This document shows, one piece after another, positions 1 through 7,562 of a stretch of 8,626 nucleotides of DNA (positions within the stretch are counted from its first letter, which is position 1; every line of letters begins with the position of its first letter). Location of the stretch: assembly GCA_030598065.1 (NCBI GenBank), contig JAUVQR010000045.1, positions 1 through 8,626 of the forward strand, written 5' to 3'. Origin of the DNA: Planctomycetota bacterium. GTDB lineage: Bacteria > Planctomycetota > Brocadiia > Brocadiales > Bathyanammoxibiaceae. The position numbers were made by a program, and so were the translations under genes. Under the pieces are notes generated by a model. It was not told the DNA's origin. It did not search any database and saw nothing but the letters and a program-made list of their open reading frames with translations.

Positions 1-1
1 T

Positions 2-238
2 GAGATAGACATAACCAGGTGCTGCTGGTGCGGCATGTGCGAGGAAGTCTGCCCGGTGGACGCCATGTACATGGACACGGGACAGATTCCCGAGGCTGGC
101 TACAGCCGGGAAGACCTGAGCTACGACAAGGAAGTCTTGATAAAGAAGCACCCGCTGCCGGGTTATCAGAGGAGCCATAACTCTCCCGGTACCGGCGCGC
201 CAAAGGTAAGCCCGTTAGGGCGTTACGAAGAGACATAA
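2..238 (+). CDS. nuoI: NADH-quinone oxidoreductase subunit I, C-terminal part (5' truncated by window)
   Basis: This is the C-terminal end of the complex I subunit that carries two [4Fe-4S] clusters (N6a and N6b) and passes electrons toward N2 and the quinone in the peripheral arm. The frame is open from base 2, so the gene enters from outside the window. The visible part begins EIDITRCCWCGMCEEVCPVDA. It contains the second ferredoxin motif CxxCxxCxxxCP, with one extra Cys directly after the first ligand. In the family the fourth Cys of this motif, the one followed by Pro, belongs to the other cluster. The tail (KKHPLPGYQRSHNSPG) is hydrophilic, as is usual for bacterial NuoI. The ATG at 35 lies inside the cluster motif and is not a real start. 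The stop is 2 nt before nuoJ. The identification rests on the cluster motif plus the nuoJKLMN genes that follow. Confidence 0.93.
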   Translation, partial: EIDITRCCWCGMCEEVCPVDAMYMDTGQIPEAGYSREDLSYDKEVLIKKHPLPGYQRSHNSPGTGAPKVSPLGRYEET

Positions 239-240
239 AA

Positions 241-762
241 ATGGAACAACTGTTTTTTTTCTTAGCTTTCGGTATAGCGGTAGTCTCTGCGGCGTCAGTG
301 GTATTGCAGAGCAAGGTGATGTACAGTGTGCTGTCGTTGATAGTCACGCTGTTGACCGTCGCCTGGATATACGCCATGCTGAGCGCCCCGTTCCTGGCCA
401 TCGTGCAAATCATAATATACGCGGGCGCGGTCATGGTGCTCATTTTGTTTGCCGTGATGATGCTCGGGTTTGGTGAGGATGAGACGGGGCAAAGGCGCAC
501 CCGGCCCGACCTCCTTGGCGTGTTTGGCGTGCTTGTGGCCCTGTGCTTTGCCGGAATACTGGTTTTGTCGTTCTTCTGTCCCTGCGGAGAGGGCGAAGCC
601 GGCGGTGTAGTCATGGCCTCTATCCCGGCGGATTTCGGCAGCATCAAGTCGATTGGAAGCGTCCTTTATACCCAGTATCTGATACCCCTTGAGCTGGCGT
701 CGGTCCTGTTGCTGGTGGCGGTGGTGGGGGCCGTAATGCTTGCCGGAAGGCGCAAGACGTAA
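241..762 (+). CDS. nuoJ: NADH-quinone oxidoreductase subunit J
   Basis: NuoJ (ND6) is a membrane-arm subunit of complex I next to the quinone chamber and the hydrophilic axis that couples quinone reduction to proton pumping. The 173-residue protein has about five hydrophobic segments. The family signature is QIIIYAGAVMVLILFAVMML at residues 56-75. It corresponds to TM3, which carries the functionally important pi-bulge, with Tyr60 in the conserved place. The last helix has the usual PLELASVLLLVAVVGAVML pattern with Glu151. The hydrophilic loop GEDETGQRRTRPD (about 77-89) joins TM3 and TM4. A second, Cys-containing loop (FCPCGEGE, about 111-118) follows TM4. The ATG at 241 follows the nuoI stop by 2 nt, with a modest AAGAG ribosome-binding site at 228-232. 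Length is normal for the family. Confidence 0.96.
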   Translation: MEQLFFFLAFGIAVVSAASVVLQSKVMYSVLSLIVTLLTVAWIYAMLSAPFLAIVQIIIYAGAVMVLILFAVMMLGFGEDETGQRRTRPDLLGVFGVLVALCFAGILVLSFFCPCGEGEAGGVVMASIPADFGSIKSIGSVLYTQYLIPLELASVLLLVAVVGAVMLAGRRKT

Positions 763-772
763 TAAATATTTT

Positions 773-777
773 AGGAG
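773..777 (+). promoter_or_regulatory. Ribosome binding site for nuoK (AGGAG)
   Basis: AGGAG lies 13 nt before the ATG at 791, which is a rather long spacing. A closer ATG at 781 is only 3 nt away and opens a five-codon frame (MFIDG, stop at 796-798) that overlaps the nuoK start. The site supports starting nuoK at 791 rather than at the in-frame TTG at 740, because that longer version would contain the AGGAG inside the coding region. Confidence 0.6.
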
Positions 778-790
778 CGGATGTTTATCG

Positions 791-1123
791 ATGGCTGAAC
801 TTATTGCAGATACTATTGTCAACATAGGTCCCAATCACTACCTGCTGCTTGGTGCTGTCCTGTTCAGCATAGGGGTGGTCGGGTTTCTGGTGAGGAGCAA
901 CATCATAGTGCTCCTTATGTGCATCGAATTGATGATAAACGGCGCCGGAGTGGTCTTCGTGACCTTCTGCAGGCAACTGGGCACGCTTGAGGGACAGATA
1001 TTCGTGCTGTTTGTGATGGTTATAGCGGCGGTGGAGATTGCGGTGGGCCTGTCTATAGTTGTGCTGATATTCAGGAATAAACCTACGCTGGATGCGGACA
1101 AGATGGAGGTGCTCAAGTGGTAG
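791..1123 (+). CDS. nuoK: NADH-quinone oxidoreductase subunit K
   Basis: NuoK (ND4L) is the small three-helix complex I subunit between NuoJ and NuoN. Its two buried glutamates form part of the proton-conducting axis. From ATG 791 the protein is 110 residues long and begins MAELIADTIVNIGPNHYLLLG. Three membrane segments are clear. Glu46 lies in LLMCIELMINGAG and Glu82 in VMVIAAVEIAVGL; they correspond to E. coli Glu36 and Glu72. The motif EGQIFVLFVMVIAAVE is typical of the family. The start was chosen because AGGAG precedes it and because starting at the in-frame TTG 740 would add a basic, unconserved leader. The stop codon overlaps the GTG start of nuoL by 7 nt, so the two are probably translationally coupled. 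Confidence 0.95.
   Translation: MAELIADTIVNIGPNHYLLLGAVLFSIGVVGFLVRSNIIVLLMCIELMINGAGVVFVTFCRQLGTLEGQIFVLFVMVIAAVEIAVGLSIVVLIFRNKPTLDADKMEVLKW
1105..1109 (+). promoter_or_regulatory. Ribosome binding site for nuoL (GGAGG), inside the nuoK end
   Basis: GGAGG sits 7 nt before a GTG at 1117, within the last codons of nuoK. It decides the nuoL start: no nearby in-frame ATG gives a complete first membrane segment, and the first downstream ATG codons fall within or after it. The arrangement implies coupled translation of nuoK and nuoL. Confidence 0.75.
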
Positions 1124-3153
1124 AGGGCAACCAGTGCTTTAGCTACCTGTGGCTCGTGCCTGCCATGCCGCTCTTTGGGGCGCTGTTCAACCTCCTCCTG
1201 GGCTACCGGGTGGGCAATTTCATAGTGAGCGTAGTCGCCTGCGGCAGCATAGGGCTGTCTTTCCTGGTTTCATTATGCCTTTTCAGGTCTTTCCTCGGCC
1301 TAGCGCCGGAAGACCGCCACATAGAACTGACGGTGTTTCAGTGGATAAGCTCCGGCAGCTTCAACGTGCCGCTGGAATTTCTACTGGACCCACTTTCAAT
1401 GGCCATGATTACCATGGTCTCCGGTGTGAGTTTCCTGATACACGTCTACTCGGTCGGTTACATGGAGAAGGACAGCTGTTTTTCACGTTACTTCTTCTAT
1501 TTGAACCTGTTCGTATTCTTTATGCTGACGCTGGTGCTGGCGGGCAACTTCCTGGTCCTGTACATAGGATGGGAGGGTGTGGGCCTCTGTTCGTACCTGC
1601 TGATAAGCTTCTGGTACGAGAGGCGGACTGCGGCGGCGGCCAGTATAAAGGCCTTTGTGGTCACCCGTTTCGGTGACTTCTTCTTTGCCCTGGGCATCAT
1701 GCTGATCTTCGTGCAGTTTGGTAGCATACAGTTTCACACCGTCTTCGCGAACCCGGCGGAGGTACTCGACTCAAGCATGGCGATGTGGATTGCCCTGCTA
1801 ATCTTTGCCGGAGCGGTGGGCAAGTCTGCGCAGGTGCCGTTGCACACGTGGCTCCCGGACGCCATGGAGGCGCCTACCCCGGTCAGCGCGTTGATACACG
1901 CCGCTACCATGGTGACGGCGGGCGTCTATCTGGTGGCTAGGTGCTACCCGATATTTGAGTTGTCGCCCTACGCCCTGCAGGTCGTTGGGATAATCGGGCT
2001 GTTGACGGCCTTCATCTCGGCCACGGTCGCGCTGGTGCATACGGACATAAAGAAGATACTGGCCTTTTCCACCGTGAGTCAGCTGGGGCACATGTTCCTG
2101 GCCCTGGGGGTTGGGGCCCCTGGAGCGGCTATCTTCCATTTGCTGACACATGCCTTTGCCAAGGCCCTGTTGTTCCTGGGTTCCGGCGCGGTGATACACG
2201 CCCTGGACGATGAGCAGGACATAAGAAAGATGGGCGCGCTCAGGCAGTATATACCCGCGACGTTCCTTACGTTTACCATCGGCGCGCTGGCGATGTCGGG
2301 TGTGCCGGGCCTTGCCGGGTTCTTCAGCAAGGACGCTATCCTTCATGCCACCTTTGTTAACGGCGGACCCTTGATGTGGGCCCTAATAGTGCTTACGGCG
2401 AGTATGACGGGCTTCTATACGTTCAGGATAATATTTGTGGCCTTCTTCGGCGATAAGAGATGGGATGTACACCTCCATGTGCCGGGTAAGGTGATGATTA
2501 TACCCCTGGTGCTGCTTGCCATACTGGCGGCCGTCGGCGGGTACATGGGTGTCCCGTACGTGCTTGGAGGTGGCGACCAGATTAGCAACTTCTTTGCGCC
2601 GAATTTTGGCGCTCCCGAGGTGCACGGCACGATTGAACCGGTAGTGGATGGGGGTTCGGCCGAGGCGGCCGAGGCGGTGGAAGGTGAAATGGAAGTCGTT
2701 GAGGGTGAGGTGGCGGAAGGCGGGGTTGAGGTTGCTGAGGGTGAGGCGGCGGAAGAGCATGGTCCTGCCGGGTCGCCGGAGATGCTGCTTATGCTGGTCT
2801 CTGCGGTGATGGCATTCGGAGGCATAGGGCTGGCCTACTTCTTCTACATGACGCCGGTCGGCAGGGACGTCCCGACCCTGCTGAGCGAGAGGTTCGGCGC
2901 GGTCTACGGCGTCTTCACCAACGGCTGGTACTTTGACGCGGTCTATGAGGTGGTGTTCGTGGACCCGTACATAAAGGGTTCTGAGTTCTTCTGGAAGGCG
3001 GTGGACGTCGCCGTGCTGGACAAGGTGGTCAGCGGTGTTGCGGGGATAGTCCTTGGTATGGGCGGTTTGCTGCCCGGGTTGCAGCTGGGTATGATACGCT
3101 GGTACGCAACGGTCATGGTGCTGGGAGCTATAATAATAATCCTTTACAGTTAG
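1117..3153 (+). CDS. nuoL: NADH-quinone oxidoreductase subunit L
   Basis: NuoL (ND5) is the terminal antiporter-like pumping subunit of the complex I membrane arm. At 678 residues it is somewhat longer than the E. coli protein (613). Channel residues expected of the family are present: Glu153 in GWEGVGLCSYLL, Lys236 in GKSAQVPLHTWLPDAMEAP, His261 in IHAATMV, His341 and His345 with Lys349 in HLLTHAFAKALLFLGSG, and Lys405 in GFFSKDAIL. After TM14 comes a Glu-rich stretch at about 511-548, then a further helix (559-577) and a C-terminal domain containing NGWYFDAVYE. The latter is the region that forms the long lateral helix and final anchor in this family. GTG 1117 is the start, backed by GGAGG at 1105-1109. 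The gene overlaps nuoK by 7 nt and precedes nuoM by 11 nt. Confidence 0.97.
   Translation: MVEGNQCFSYLWLVPAMPLFGALFNLLLGYRVGNFIVSVVACGSIGLSFLVSLCLFRSFLGLAPEDRHIELTVFQWISSGSFNVPLEFLLDPLSMAMITMVSGVSFLIHVYSVGYMEKDSCFSRYFFYLNLFVFFMLTLVLAGNFLVLYIGWEGVGLCSYLLISFWYERRTAAAASIKAFVVTRFGDFFFALGIMLIFVQFGSIQFHTVFANPAEVLDSSMAMWIALLIFAGAVGKSAQVPLHTWLPDAMEAPTPVSALIHAATMVTAGVYLVARCYPIFELSPYALQVVGIIGLLTAFISATVALVHTDIKKILAFSTVSQLGHMFLALGVGAPGAAIFHLLTHAFAKALLFLGSGAVIHALDDEQDIRKMGALRQYIPATFLTFTIGALAMSGVPGLAGFFSKDAILHATFVNGGPLMWALIVLTASMTGFYTFRIIFVAFFGDKRWDVHLHVPGKVMIIPLVLLAILAAVGGYMGVPYVLGGGDQISNFFAPNFGAPEVHGTIEPVVDGGSAEAAEAVEGEMEVVEGEVAEGGVEVAEGEAAEEHGPAGSPEMLLMLVSAVMAFGGIGLAYFFYMTPVGRDVPTLLSERFGAVYGVFTNGWYFDAVYEVVFVDPYIKGSEFFWKAVDVAVLDKVVSGVAGIVLGMGGLLPGLQLGMIRWYATVMVLGAIIIILYS
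2658..2675 (+). repeat. Perfect tandem 9-mer GGCCGAGGC x2 inside nuoL
   Basis: Two identical 9-nt units lie directly next to each other at 2658-2666 and 2667-2675. They encode part of the AEAAEA stretch at the start of the Glu-rich insert. Being a multiple of three, the repeat preserves the reading frame. It looks like a slippage duplication. Confidence 0.85.
2698..2755 (+). repeat. Imperfect 22-nt direct repeat at 36-nt spacing inside nuoL
   Basis: Positions 2698-2719 and 2734-2755 match at 20 of 22 bases (GTTGAGGGTGAGG and GCTGAGGGTGAGG at their starts). The 36-nt offset equals 12 codons, so the frame is kept. The copies encode VEGEVAEG and AEGEAAEE. Together with the tandem 9-mer just upstream, they show that the acidic insert grew by in-frame duplication. 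Confidence 0.8.
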
Positions 3154-3164
3154 GTTGAATTTAA

Positions 3165-4736
3165 ATGGACGTATCTAACTTGCCACTTCTGTCATTGTTG
3201 ATATTCCTGCCGGCGGCGGGTGCGGCGGTCGTGTTCCTTCTCCCACTGGGAGAGGGCCTGTCAAAGACACTCGCGTTGCTGGTGGGTGTGGCGAATCTGG
3301 TGCTTGCCGTAGTCCTGTTCAGGTCGTTTGACCCGGCGTCTGCCGACCTGCAACTGGTAGAAAAGGTCAACTGGATACCGGAGTTGGGGGCAAGCTACCA
3401 TGTCGGCGTGGACGGCTTGAGCCTCTTTATGGTGATGATAACGTCGTTTATGGTGCTGATGGCGATGCTCTGTTCGTGGGACCAGGGTGGCAGGCGGCAG
3501 GACCTCTTTTACGGATTTCTGCTCTTGTTGCAGTCGGGCCTTATCGGCATATTCCTTGCGCTGGACCTCCTGCTGTTTTACGTCTTTTGGGAGGTTATGC
3601 TTATCCCGATGTATTTCCTTATCGGCTTGTGGGGCGGGGAGAACAGGCGCTACGCCACGCTTAAGTTTATTATATATACGATGGGGGCCAGCCTCCTTAT
3701 GCTGGTTGCTATACTTGCCCTGTACTTCTGCCATCATACGCAGACCGGCGAGTATACCTTTGATATAACGAAACTCTACGGTACGGCTATTCCCCCCCAG
3801 GCATTACTGCCGATGGCGCTCGCCTTTCTTGTGGCGTTCTCCGTCAAGTCACCGCTCTTCCCGTTCCATACCTGGCTTACCGACGCCCATGCCGAGGCGC
3901 CGATGTCCGGAGCGGTGGACATCACGGGGCTGCTTATAAAAACGGGTGCGTATGCGTTCCTGCGGTTTCTGGTACCGTTGTTCCCTGAGTTCTCCGCAAC
4001 CTGGGCACCCCTGGTAGTGGCGCTGGCGCTTATAGCCAACATATACGGTGCCATGCTGGCGACTGCGCAGGATGATTTGAAGAGGCTTATCGCCTACTCC
4101 AGTGTTAGCCACGTCGGGCTGGTTATACTCGGTATATTCCTACTTAACGTGCAGGGTATGAACGGCGCGGTGCTTATGATGGTCTCTATCGCGCTATGCA
4201 GCGGCGGGCTGTTTATGGTGGTGGGTATGATATATAAAAGGAGCGGGACAAAACAGATATCTAAGTTGGGCGGCCTGTGGAAGGAGATGCCGGTGATGGC
4301 GGGTTTCTTCCTGTTCTTTGTGGTGGCGTCTGTGGGTCTGCCCGGACTGAGTAACTTTGTGGGTGAGTTCCTTATATTCTTAGGCGCGTTCCAGGTGAGC
4401 GTGCTCTATGGTGTGGTGGCGACGTTTGTGGTGGTGCTGACGGCCATCTACCTGTTATGGATGTTCTGGAGGGTTATGCTTGAGAAGGCGCCTGAACGCG
4501 CCACGCCCTGGCCTGACCTTTCCTTCATGGAGACGGCTACGCTTACCATACCGGCGGTTATTGTGGTCGTTATAGGTATATACCCCAATATATTGCTGAG
4601 CAGGATTGAACCCTCGGTGCTAAAGCTCCTGCGGCAGGTAAAGGGGGAAGTGGCGCAAATAGATACACCGGACAGAGAGACGGGGAAGGAAGACGGTATG
4701 CGTGTCGCGAAGATCGAGAGAGGTGGTCCTGAATAA
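3165..4736 (+). CDS. nuoM: NADH-quinone oxidoreductase subunit M
   Basis: NuoM (ND4) is the middle antiporter-like proton-pumping subunit of complex I. The 523-residue protein has the usual many-helix hydrophobic profile. Recognisable charged channel residues are Glu143 (FWEVMLIPMY), Lys228 (SVKSPLFPFHTWLTDAHAEAP, with His235), Lys259 (GLLIKTGAYAFLR) and Glu401 (NFVGEFLIF). They correspond to E. coli Glu144, Lys234, Lys265 and Glu407. Oddity: where most NuoM proteins read about AHGLSAAGLF, this one reads SIALCSGGLF (341-350), so the channel His is Ile342. A hydrophilic tail of roughly 35 residues (from about 488) ends the protein. The ATG at 3165 has only a weak AGGT at 3152-3155. It follows nuoL by 11 nt, and the stop is 3 nt from nuoN. 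Confidence 0.97.
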   Translation: MDVSNLPLLSLLIFLPAAGAAVVFLLPLGEGLSKTLALLVGVANLVLAVVLFRSFDPASADLQLVEKVNWIPELGASYHVGVDGLSLFMVMITSFMVLMAMLCSWDQGGRRQDLFYGFLLLLQSGLIGIFLALDLLLFYVFWEVMLIPMYFLIGLWGGENRRYATLKFIIYTMGASLLMLVAILALYFCHHTQTGEYTFDITKLYGTAIPPQALLPMALAFLVAFSVKSPLFPFHTWLTDAHAEAPMSGAVDITGLLIKTGAYAFLRFLVPLFPEFSATWAPLVVALALIANIYGAMLATAQDDLKRLIAYSSVSHVGLVILGIFLLNVQGMNGAVLMMVSIALCSGGLFMVVGMIYKRSGTKQISKLGGLWKEMPVMAGFFLFFVVASVGLPGLSNFVGEFLIFLGAFQVSVLYGVVATFVVVLTAIYLLWMFWRVMLEKAPERATPWPDLSFMETATLTIPAVIVVVIGIYPNILLSRIEPSVLKLLRQVKGEVAQIDTPDRETGKEDGMRVAKIERGGPE

Positions 4737-4739
4737 ATC

Positions 4740-6194
4740 ATGGAGATGACGCTTCCACTGGTTAATCTGAATACGATACTGCCGCAGCTCATCGTTGCCG
4801 TCTTTGCGATGGCGGCGTTGCTTGCGGACGCATTCTATCGTAATGCGCTATACGCGTTCGTACTGTCTTTCCTGGGCCTGGCCCTTGCGCTGTTTACGGT
4901 ATATACCCAGTGGGGGGTTGCCTTCCCCTACCAGGAATCTATGCTTACCATCAACGGCTTCACGGTGTTCTTTAACTCGATATTTATTCTGGTGGCGGCC
5001 GTGACGATGTTGTTGTCCCTGGGCTACGCCGAGCTTACGGGTATTGACGGGGGGAAGTATTACCCACTCATCCTGCTTGCCACGCTGGGGATGATGTTGC
5101 TGGTATCGTGCAGGGACCTGCTCTTGATGTTCCTTGCCATAGAGCTTTTGTCCATTTCGTCTTACATACTGGTTGCCTCGCAGGGAACGAGGTGGGTGTC
5201 CGGTGAGGCGGCGGTCAAGTACATGCTCACTGGCGCCTTTGCCAGCAGTTTCTTGCTCTTCGGTATAGCCCTGGTGTTCGGCGCTACCGGGACAACGGAT
5301 TTTGTGAAGATAGGCCAGGTGCTTTCCGGGGGGGGAGCGGTGGTCTATCTGGGCGTGGGCATAGCGATGATGATGGTTGGTCTGGGCTTTAAGATAGCGA
5401 TGGTGCCGTTTCATATGTGGGCGCCTGACGTCTACGAAGGGGCCCCGACACCCATAAGCGGGTTTCTGTCTGCGGGGAGTAAGGTTGCGGTCTTTGCCCT
5501 CTTGCTGAGGCTTTTTGTAGGGCCCTTCTCCGTGCCACACGTCGATTGGGTGTCTGTAATCTGGTGGCTCGCGGTCCTTAGCATGGTTGTCGGCAACGTG
5601 TCTGCCTTGCTTCAGACCAACGTAAAGAGGATGCTGGCCTATTCCAGTATCGCACATGTGGGCTACATGCTCATTGCCCTGGTCGTGTTGGACGGCATGG
5701 CGATGGAGGCGATACTGCTGTATCTGGCCGTGTACGCCACTACGGGGCTTGCGGCGTTCGGTTGCGTCACGTATCTGTCAAAGGGTTCCGAGGAGAGGCT
5801 CAACATACAGGATTACACGGCGGTGGCCTACAACTATCCGATACAGTCTGCGGTATTGTCCGTGTGCCTGCTTTCATTGGCCGGAATCCCGCTTACCGCG
5901 GGTTTTATCGGCAAGTTGTATTTGTTTGGCGCGGCGGTTAACGCCGGGTTTGTGAGCCTGGCCGTTATAGGCGTGCTGAACTCAGCGGTCTCGCTGTATT
6001 ATTACCTTGGTCTGCTGCTCAGGATGTACTCAATGCCGAACGGGACGGGTGAGGTAGTGGTGATTCATCCGATGGCGGGGAGGCTGGTTCTGGCGTTGCT
6101 GGGTGTTACCATACTTGTCCTGGGGATTTACCCCTCCCCACTCCTGGTGGTCATTAAGGCGGCCGTCGCTGCCATAATGTCTCCCGTGATGTAG
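4740..6194 (+). CDS. nuoN: NADH-quinone oxidoreductase subunit N
   Basis: NuoN (ND2) is the antiporter-like subunit nearest NuoK and NuoJ in the membrane arm. The protein has 484 residues, close to the usual 470-500, with about 14 hydrophobic segments. Family features are Glu135 (MFLAIELLSISSYILVA), Lys218 and His225 (GLGFKIAMVPFHMWAPDVYEG), Lys248 (FLSAGSKVAVFALL), VKRMLAYSSIAHVGYML at 295-311 and Lys392 in AGFIGKLYLF. The last corresponds to E. coli Lys395. The start at ATG 4740 is 3 nt after the nuoM stop. A purine-rich GAGAGAGGTGG at 4716-4726 is rather far upstream, so re-initiation after nuoM is plausible. ATG 4746 is an alternative that would shorten the protein by two residues. Confidence 0.97.
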   Translation: MEMTLPLVNLNTILPQLIVAVFAMAALLADAFYRNALYAFVLSFLGLALALFTVYTQWGVAFPYQESMLTINGFTVFFNSIFILVAAVTMLLSLGYAELTGIDGGKYYPLILLATLGMMLLVSCRDLLLMFLAIELLSISSYILVASQGTRWVSGEAAVKYMLTGAFASSFLLFGIALVFGATGTTDFVKIGQVLSGGGAVVYLGVGIAMMMVGLGFKIAMVPFHMWAPDVYEGAPTPISGFLSAGSKVAVFALLLRLFVGPFSVPHVDWVSVIWWLAVLSMVVGNVSALLQTNVKRMLAYSSIAHVGYMLIALVVLDGMAMEAILLYLAVYATTGLAAFGCVTYLSKGSEERLNIQDYTAVAYNYPIQSAVLSVCLLSLAGIPLTAGFIGKLYLFGAAVNAGFVSLAVIGVLNSAVSLYYYLGLLLRMYSMPNGTGEVVVIHPMAGRLVLALLGVTILVLGIYPSPLLVVIKAAVAAIMSPVM

Positions 6195-6212
6195 TTCCTT
6201 CCACATGAAGAT

Positions 6213-7478
6213 ATGCCCCCTAAATCCTTCGACTGTATAGTAGTAGGCGGAGGGCCTGCGGGCTCTACGGTGGCCTATACACTTGCCGGACTTGGAGTCA
6301 ACGTCGCCATATTGGAGTGCGGAGACCCTTCCAGTCCCAAGGTGTGCGGGGGCGGGCTCCAGGTAAAGGCCGCCAGCCTATTGCCGTTCGACGTCAAAGA
6401 GGTGGTCGAGCGCGAGATATACGGAATGGTCTTCCAGCGTGGGCTGACGGACAGGTTCACCCGGCGGTCAAAAGCGCCTATTTCTTACATGTTAAATCGC
6501 GCCAGATTCGACAACCTTCTGCTCGGACATGCCGTGGAGAGCGGTGCGACATTGTTTGCCGGTGAAAGGGCATTGTCGATTGAGCCTGCCGCAGGACGTA
6601 CGCAAAAGACGAGGATTTCTACCGGGGGGGGCGACTTTGAGGCGCGTGTTATTGTTGGGGCGGACGGGGCCAACAGCCTGGTTGGAAGGTCCATACACCC
6701 GGACGGTATAGCGCAGGTTCAACTGGGCATTATCTGTGAACTGAAAAAGCGCGGGGACAACGCCCACATTCCCGAGGACCTTTTCATGGTTGACTGGGGA
6801 ACGGTGCCGGGCGGTTACGCTTGGATGTTCCCCAAGGAAAAAACCCTTACCGTTGGCGCCATGGTGCCCAGGGAACTGACCCGGACCTTGAACGCCTACC
6901 TCAAGGCATACGTTGAGAGAGAGGGGCTAAGTATAACAGATGAACGTCTACTGGTGCACCCGATACCCACCAGGGGCGAGGGAGAGGCTATTGCCTCGGC
7001 ATGGGGATTACTGGTCGGCGACGCGGCGGGGCTGACCGACCCGTTTACGGGTGAGGGCCTGTATTATGCCATCAAGAGCGGACAGATTGCGGCAGCCCAT
7101 GTCGAAAGGCTTCTTGCCGGGTCTCATAATGACGGCGGCCTCTTTGACTACGAGGCGGAGAAAGACAGCGGTCTCATGCAAGAGATAATTGTCGCCGGCA
7201 AGATGCGCAGTTTCTTCAACACCTTCTCCCGTTACATCCACAACCTGTACCGCAGGAATGACAGGCTGTGGTATGCGTTCTGTGAGGTACTTCGCGGGGA
7301 CAGGACGCTTGAGGGTCTGAGGCGTGTCAGGACCATACCCCCGAAGCCGATACTGAGGTATCTGGAAAGATTTACGTCATGGTACGAAGCGCGAGAGATA
7401 AGCAGGTTTGATGAATCAAAGGCGTTTGCCCACGTAGTCACAGAAGTGTACGCGGCACGAGCCGGCACCGGCGCCTAG
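6213..7478 (+). CDS. Geranylgeranyl reductase-family FAD-dependent oxidoreductase
   Basis: This 421-residue flavoprotein is probably a geranylgeranyl reductase-type enzyme that saturates double bonds of an isoprenoid chain; the exact substrate cannot be read from the sequence. The N-terminal Rossmann motif is VVGGGPAGSTVA (10-21), with the ribose-binding Glu35 at the end of the second strand. KVCGGGL (43-49) matches the conserved Cys-Gly-Gly motif of geranylgeranyl reductases. GADGANSLVGR (149-159) is the second FAD motif. PGGYAWMFPK (199-208) matches the family YxWxFP substrate-pocket motif. GDAAGLTDPFTGEGLYYAI (269-287) is the third FAD motif. ATG 6213 is 18 nt after nuoN with no good ribosome-binding site, which suggests coupling to the nuo operon. 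Candidate substrates are a menaquinone side chain or membrane-lipid prenyl chains. A FixC-like or halogenase-like relative is less likely given the Cys motif. Confidence 0.85.
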   Translation: MPPKSFDCIVVGGGPAGSTVAYTLAGLGVNVAILECGDPSSPKVCGGGLQVKAASLLPFDVKEVVEREIYGMVFQRGLTDRFTRRSKAPISYMLNRARFDNLLLGHAVESGATLFAGERALSIEPAAGRTQKTRISTGGGDFEARVIVGADGANSLVGRSIHPDGIAQVQLGIICELKKRGDNAHIPEDLFMVDWGTVPGGYAWMFPKEKTLTVGAMVPRELTRTLNAYLKAYVEREGLSITDERLLVHPIPTRGEGEAIASAWGLLVGDAAGLTDPFTGEGLYYAIKSGQIAAAHVERLLAGSHNDGGLFDYEAEKDSGLMQEIIVAGKMRSFFNTFSRYIHNLYRRNDRLWYAFCEVLRGDRTLEGLRRVRTIPPKPILRYLERFTSWYEAREISRFDESKAFAHVVTEVYAARAGTGA

Positions 7479-7522
7479 TCTTTACGTACCGTTCCCAGGA
7501 CCTTTCCTGTAAGTGCTGAAAC

Positions 7523-7548
7523 TTCAAGGGGTTCGGCTCGCAATGACA
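7523..7548 (+). repeat. Fragment of dispersed AATGACA-type repeat (copy 1)
   Basis: TTCGGCTCGCAATGACA at 7532-7548 matches TTCGGCTCAGAATGACA at 8436-8452 at 15 of 17 bases. Similarity extends left as TTCAAGGGG against TTCAGGGC with a one-base gap. Elements of the form TTCTTCGC...TTCGGCTCAGAATGACA are widespread intergenic repeats in many bacterial genomes. This copy lacks the left half. Confidence 0.65.
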
Positions 7549-7562
7549 GATGAAACGGGGGT

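Noticed and set aside
221..229. CGTTACGAA near the nuoI end, identical to 8619-8626 plus one base short of the window edge
   Set aside because: The match is only eight to nine bases and encodes R-Y-E in both places. It is too short to call a repeat.
740..790. Longer nuoK starting at TTG 740
   Set aside because: The extra residues are basic and unlike NuoK N-termini. The AGGAG site would lie inside this extension, and the ATG at 791 gives the normal family length.
781..798. Five-codon mini-ORF (MFIDG) overlapping the nuoK start
   Set aside because: It is only 3 nt from the AGGAG, too close for efficient initiation, and such short frames occur by chance.
295..834. 179-codon - strand open frame opposite nuoJ and the nuoK start
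   Set aside because: It is antisense to two confidently identified genes and is a low-quality His/Gln-rich translation.
1798..2346. 182-codon - strand open frame opposite nuoL
   Set aside because: It is a shadow of the nuoL coding sequence with no recognisable protein features.
4848..5657. 269-codon open frame on the - strand opposite nuoN
   Set aside because: It lies fully inside nuoN, which has clear family motifs. The antisense protein is rich in His, Arg and Gln with no domain, as expected from reading a hydrophobic gene backwards.
6205..6240. Short ATG frame overlapping the reductase start
   Set aside because: It has eleven codons and no support. The ATG at 6213 places the FAD-binding strand correctly near the N-terminus.
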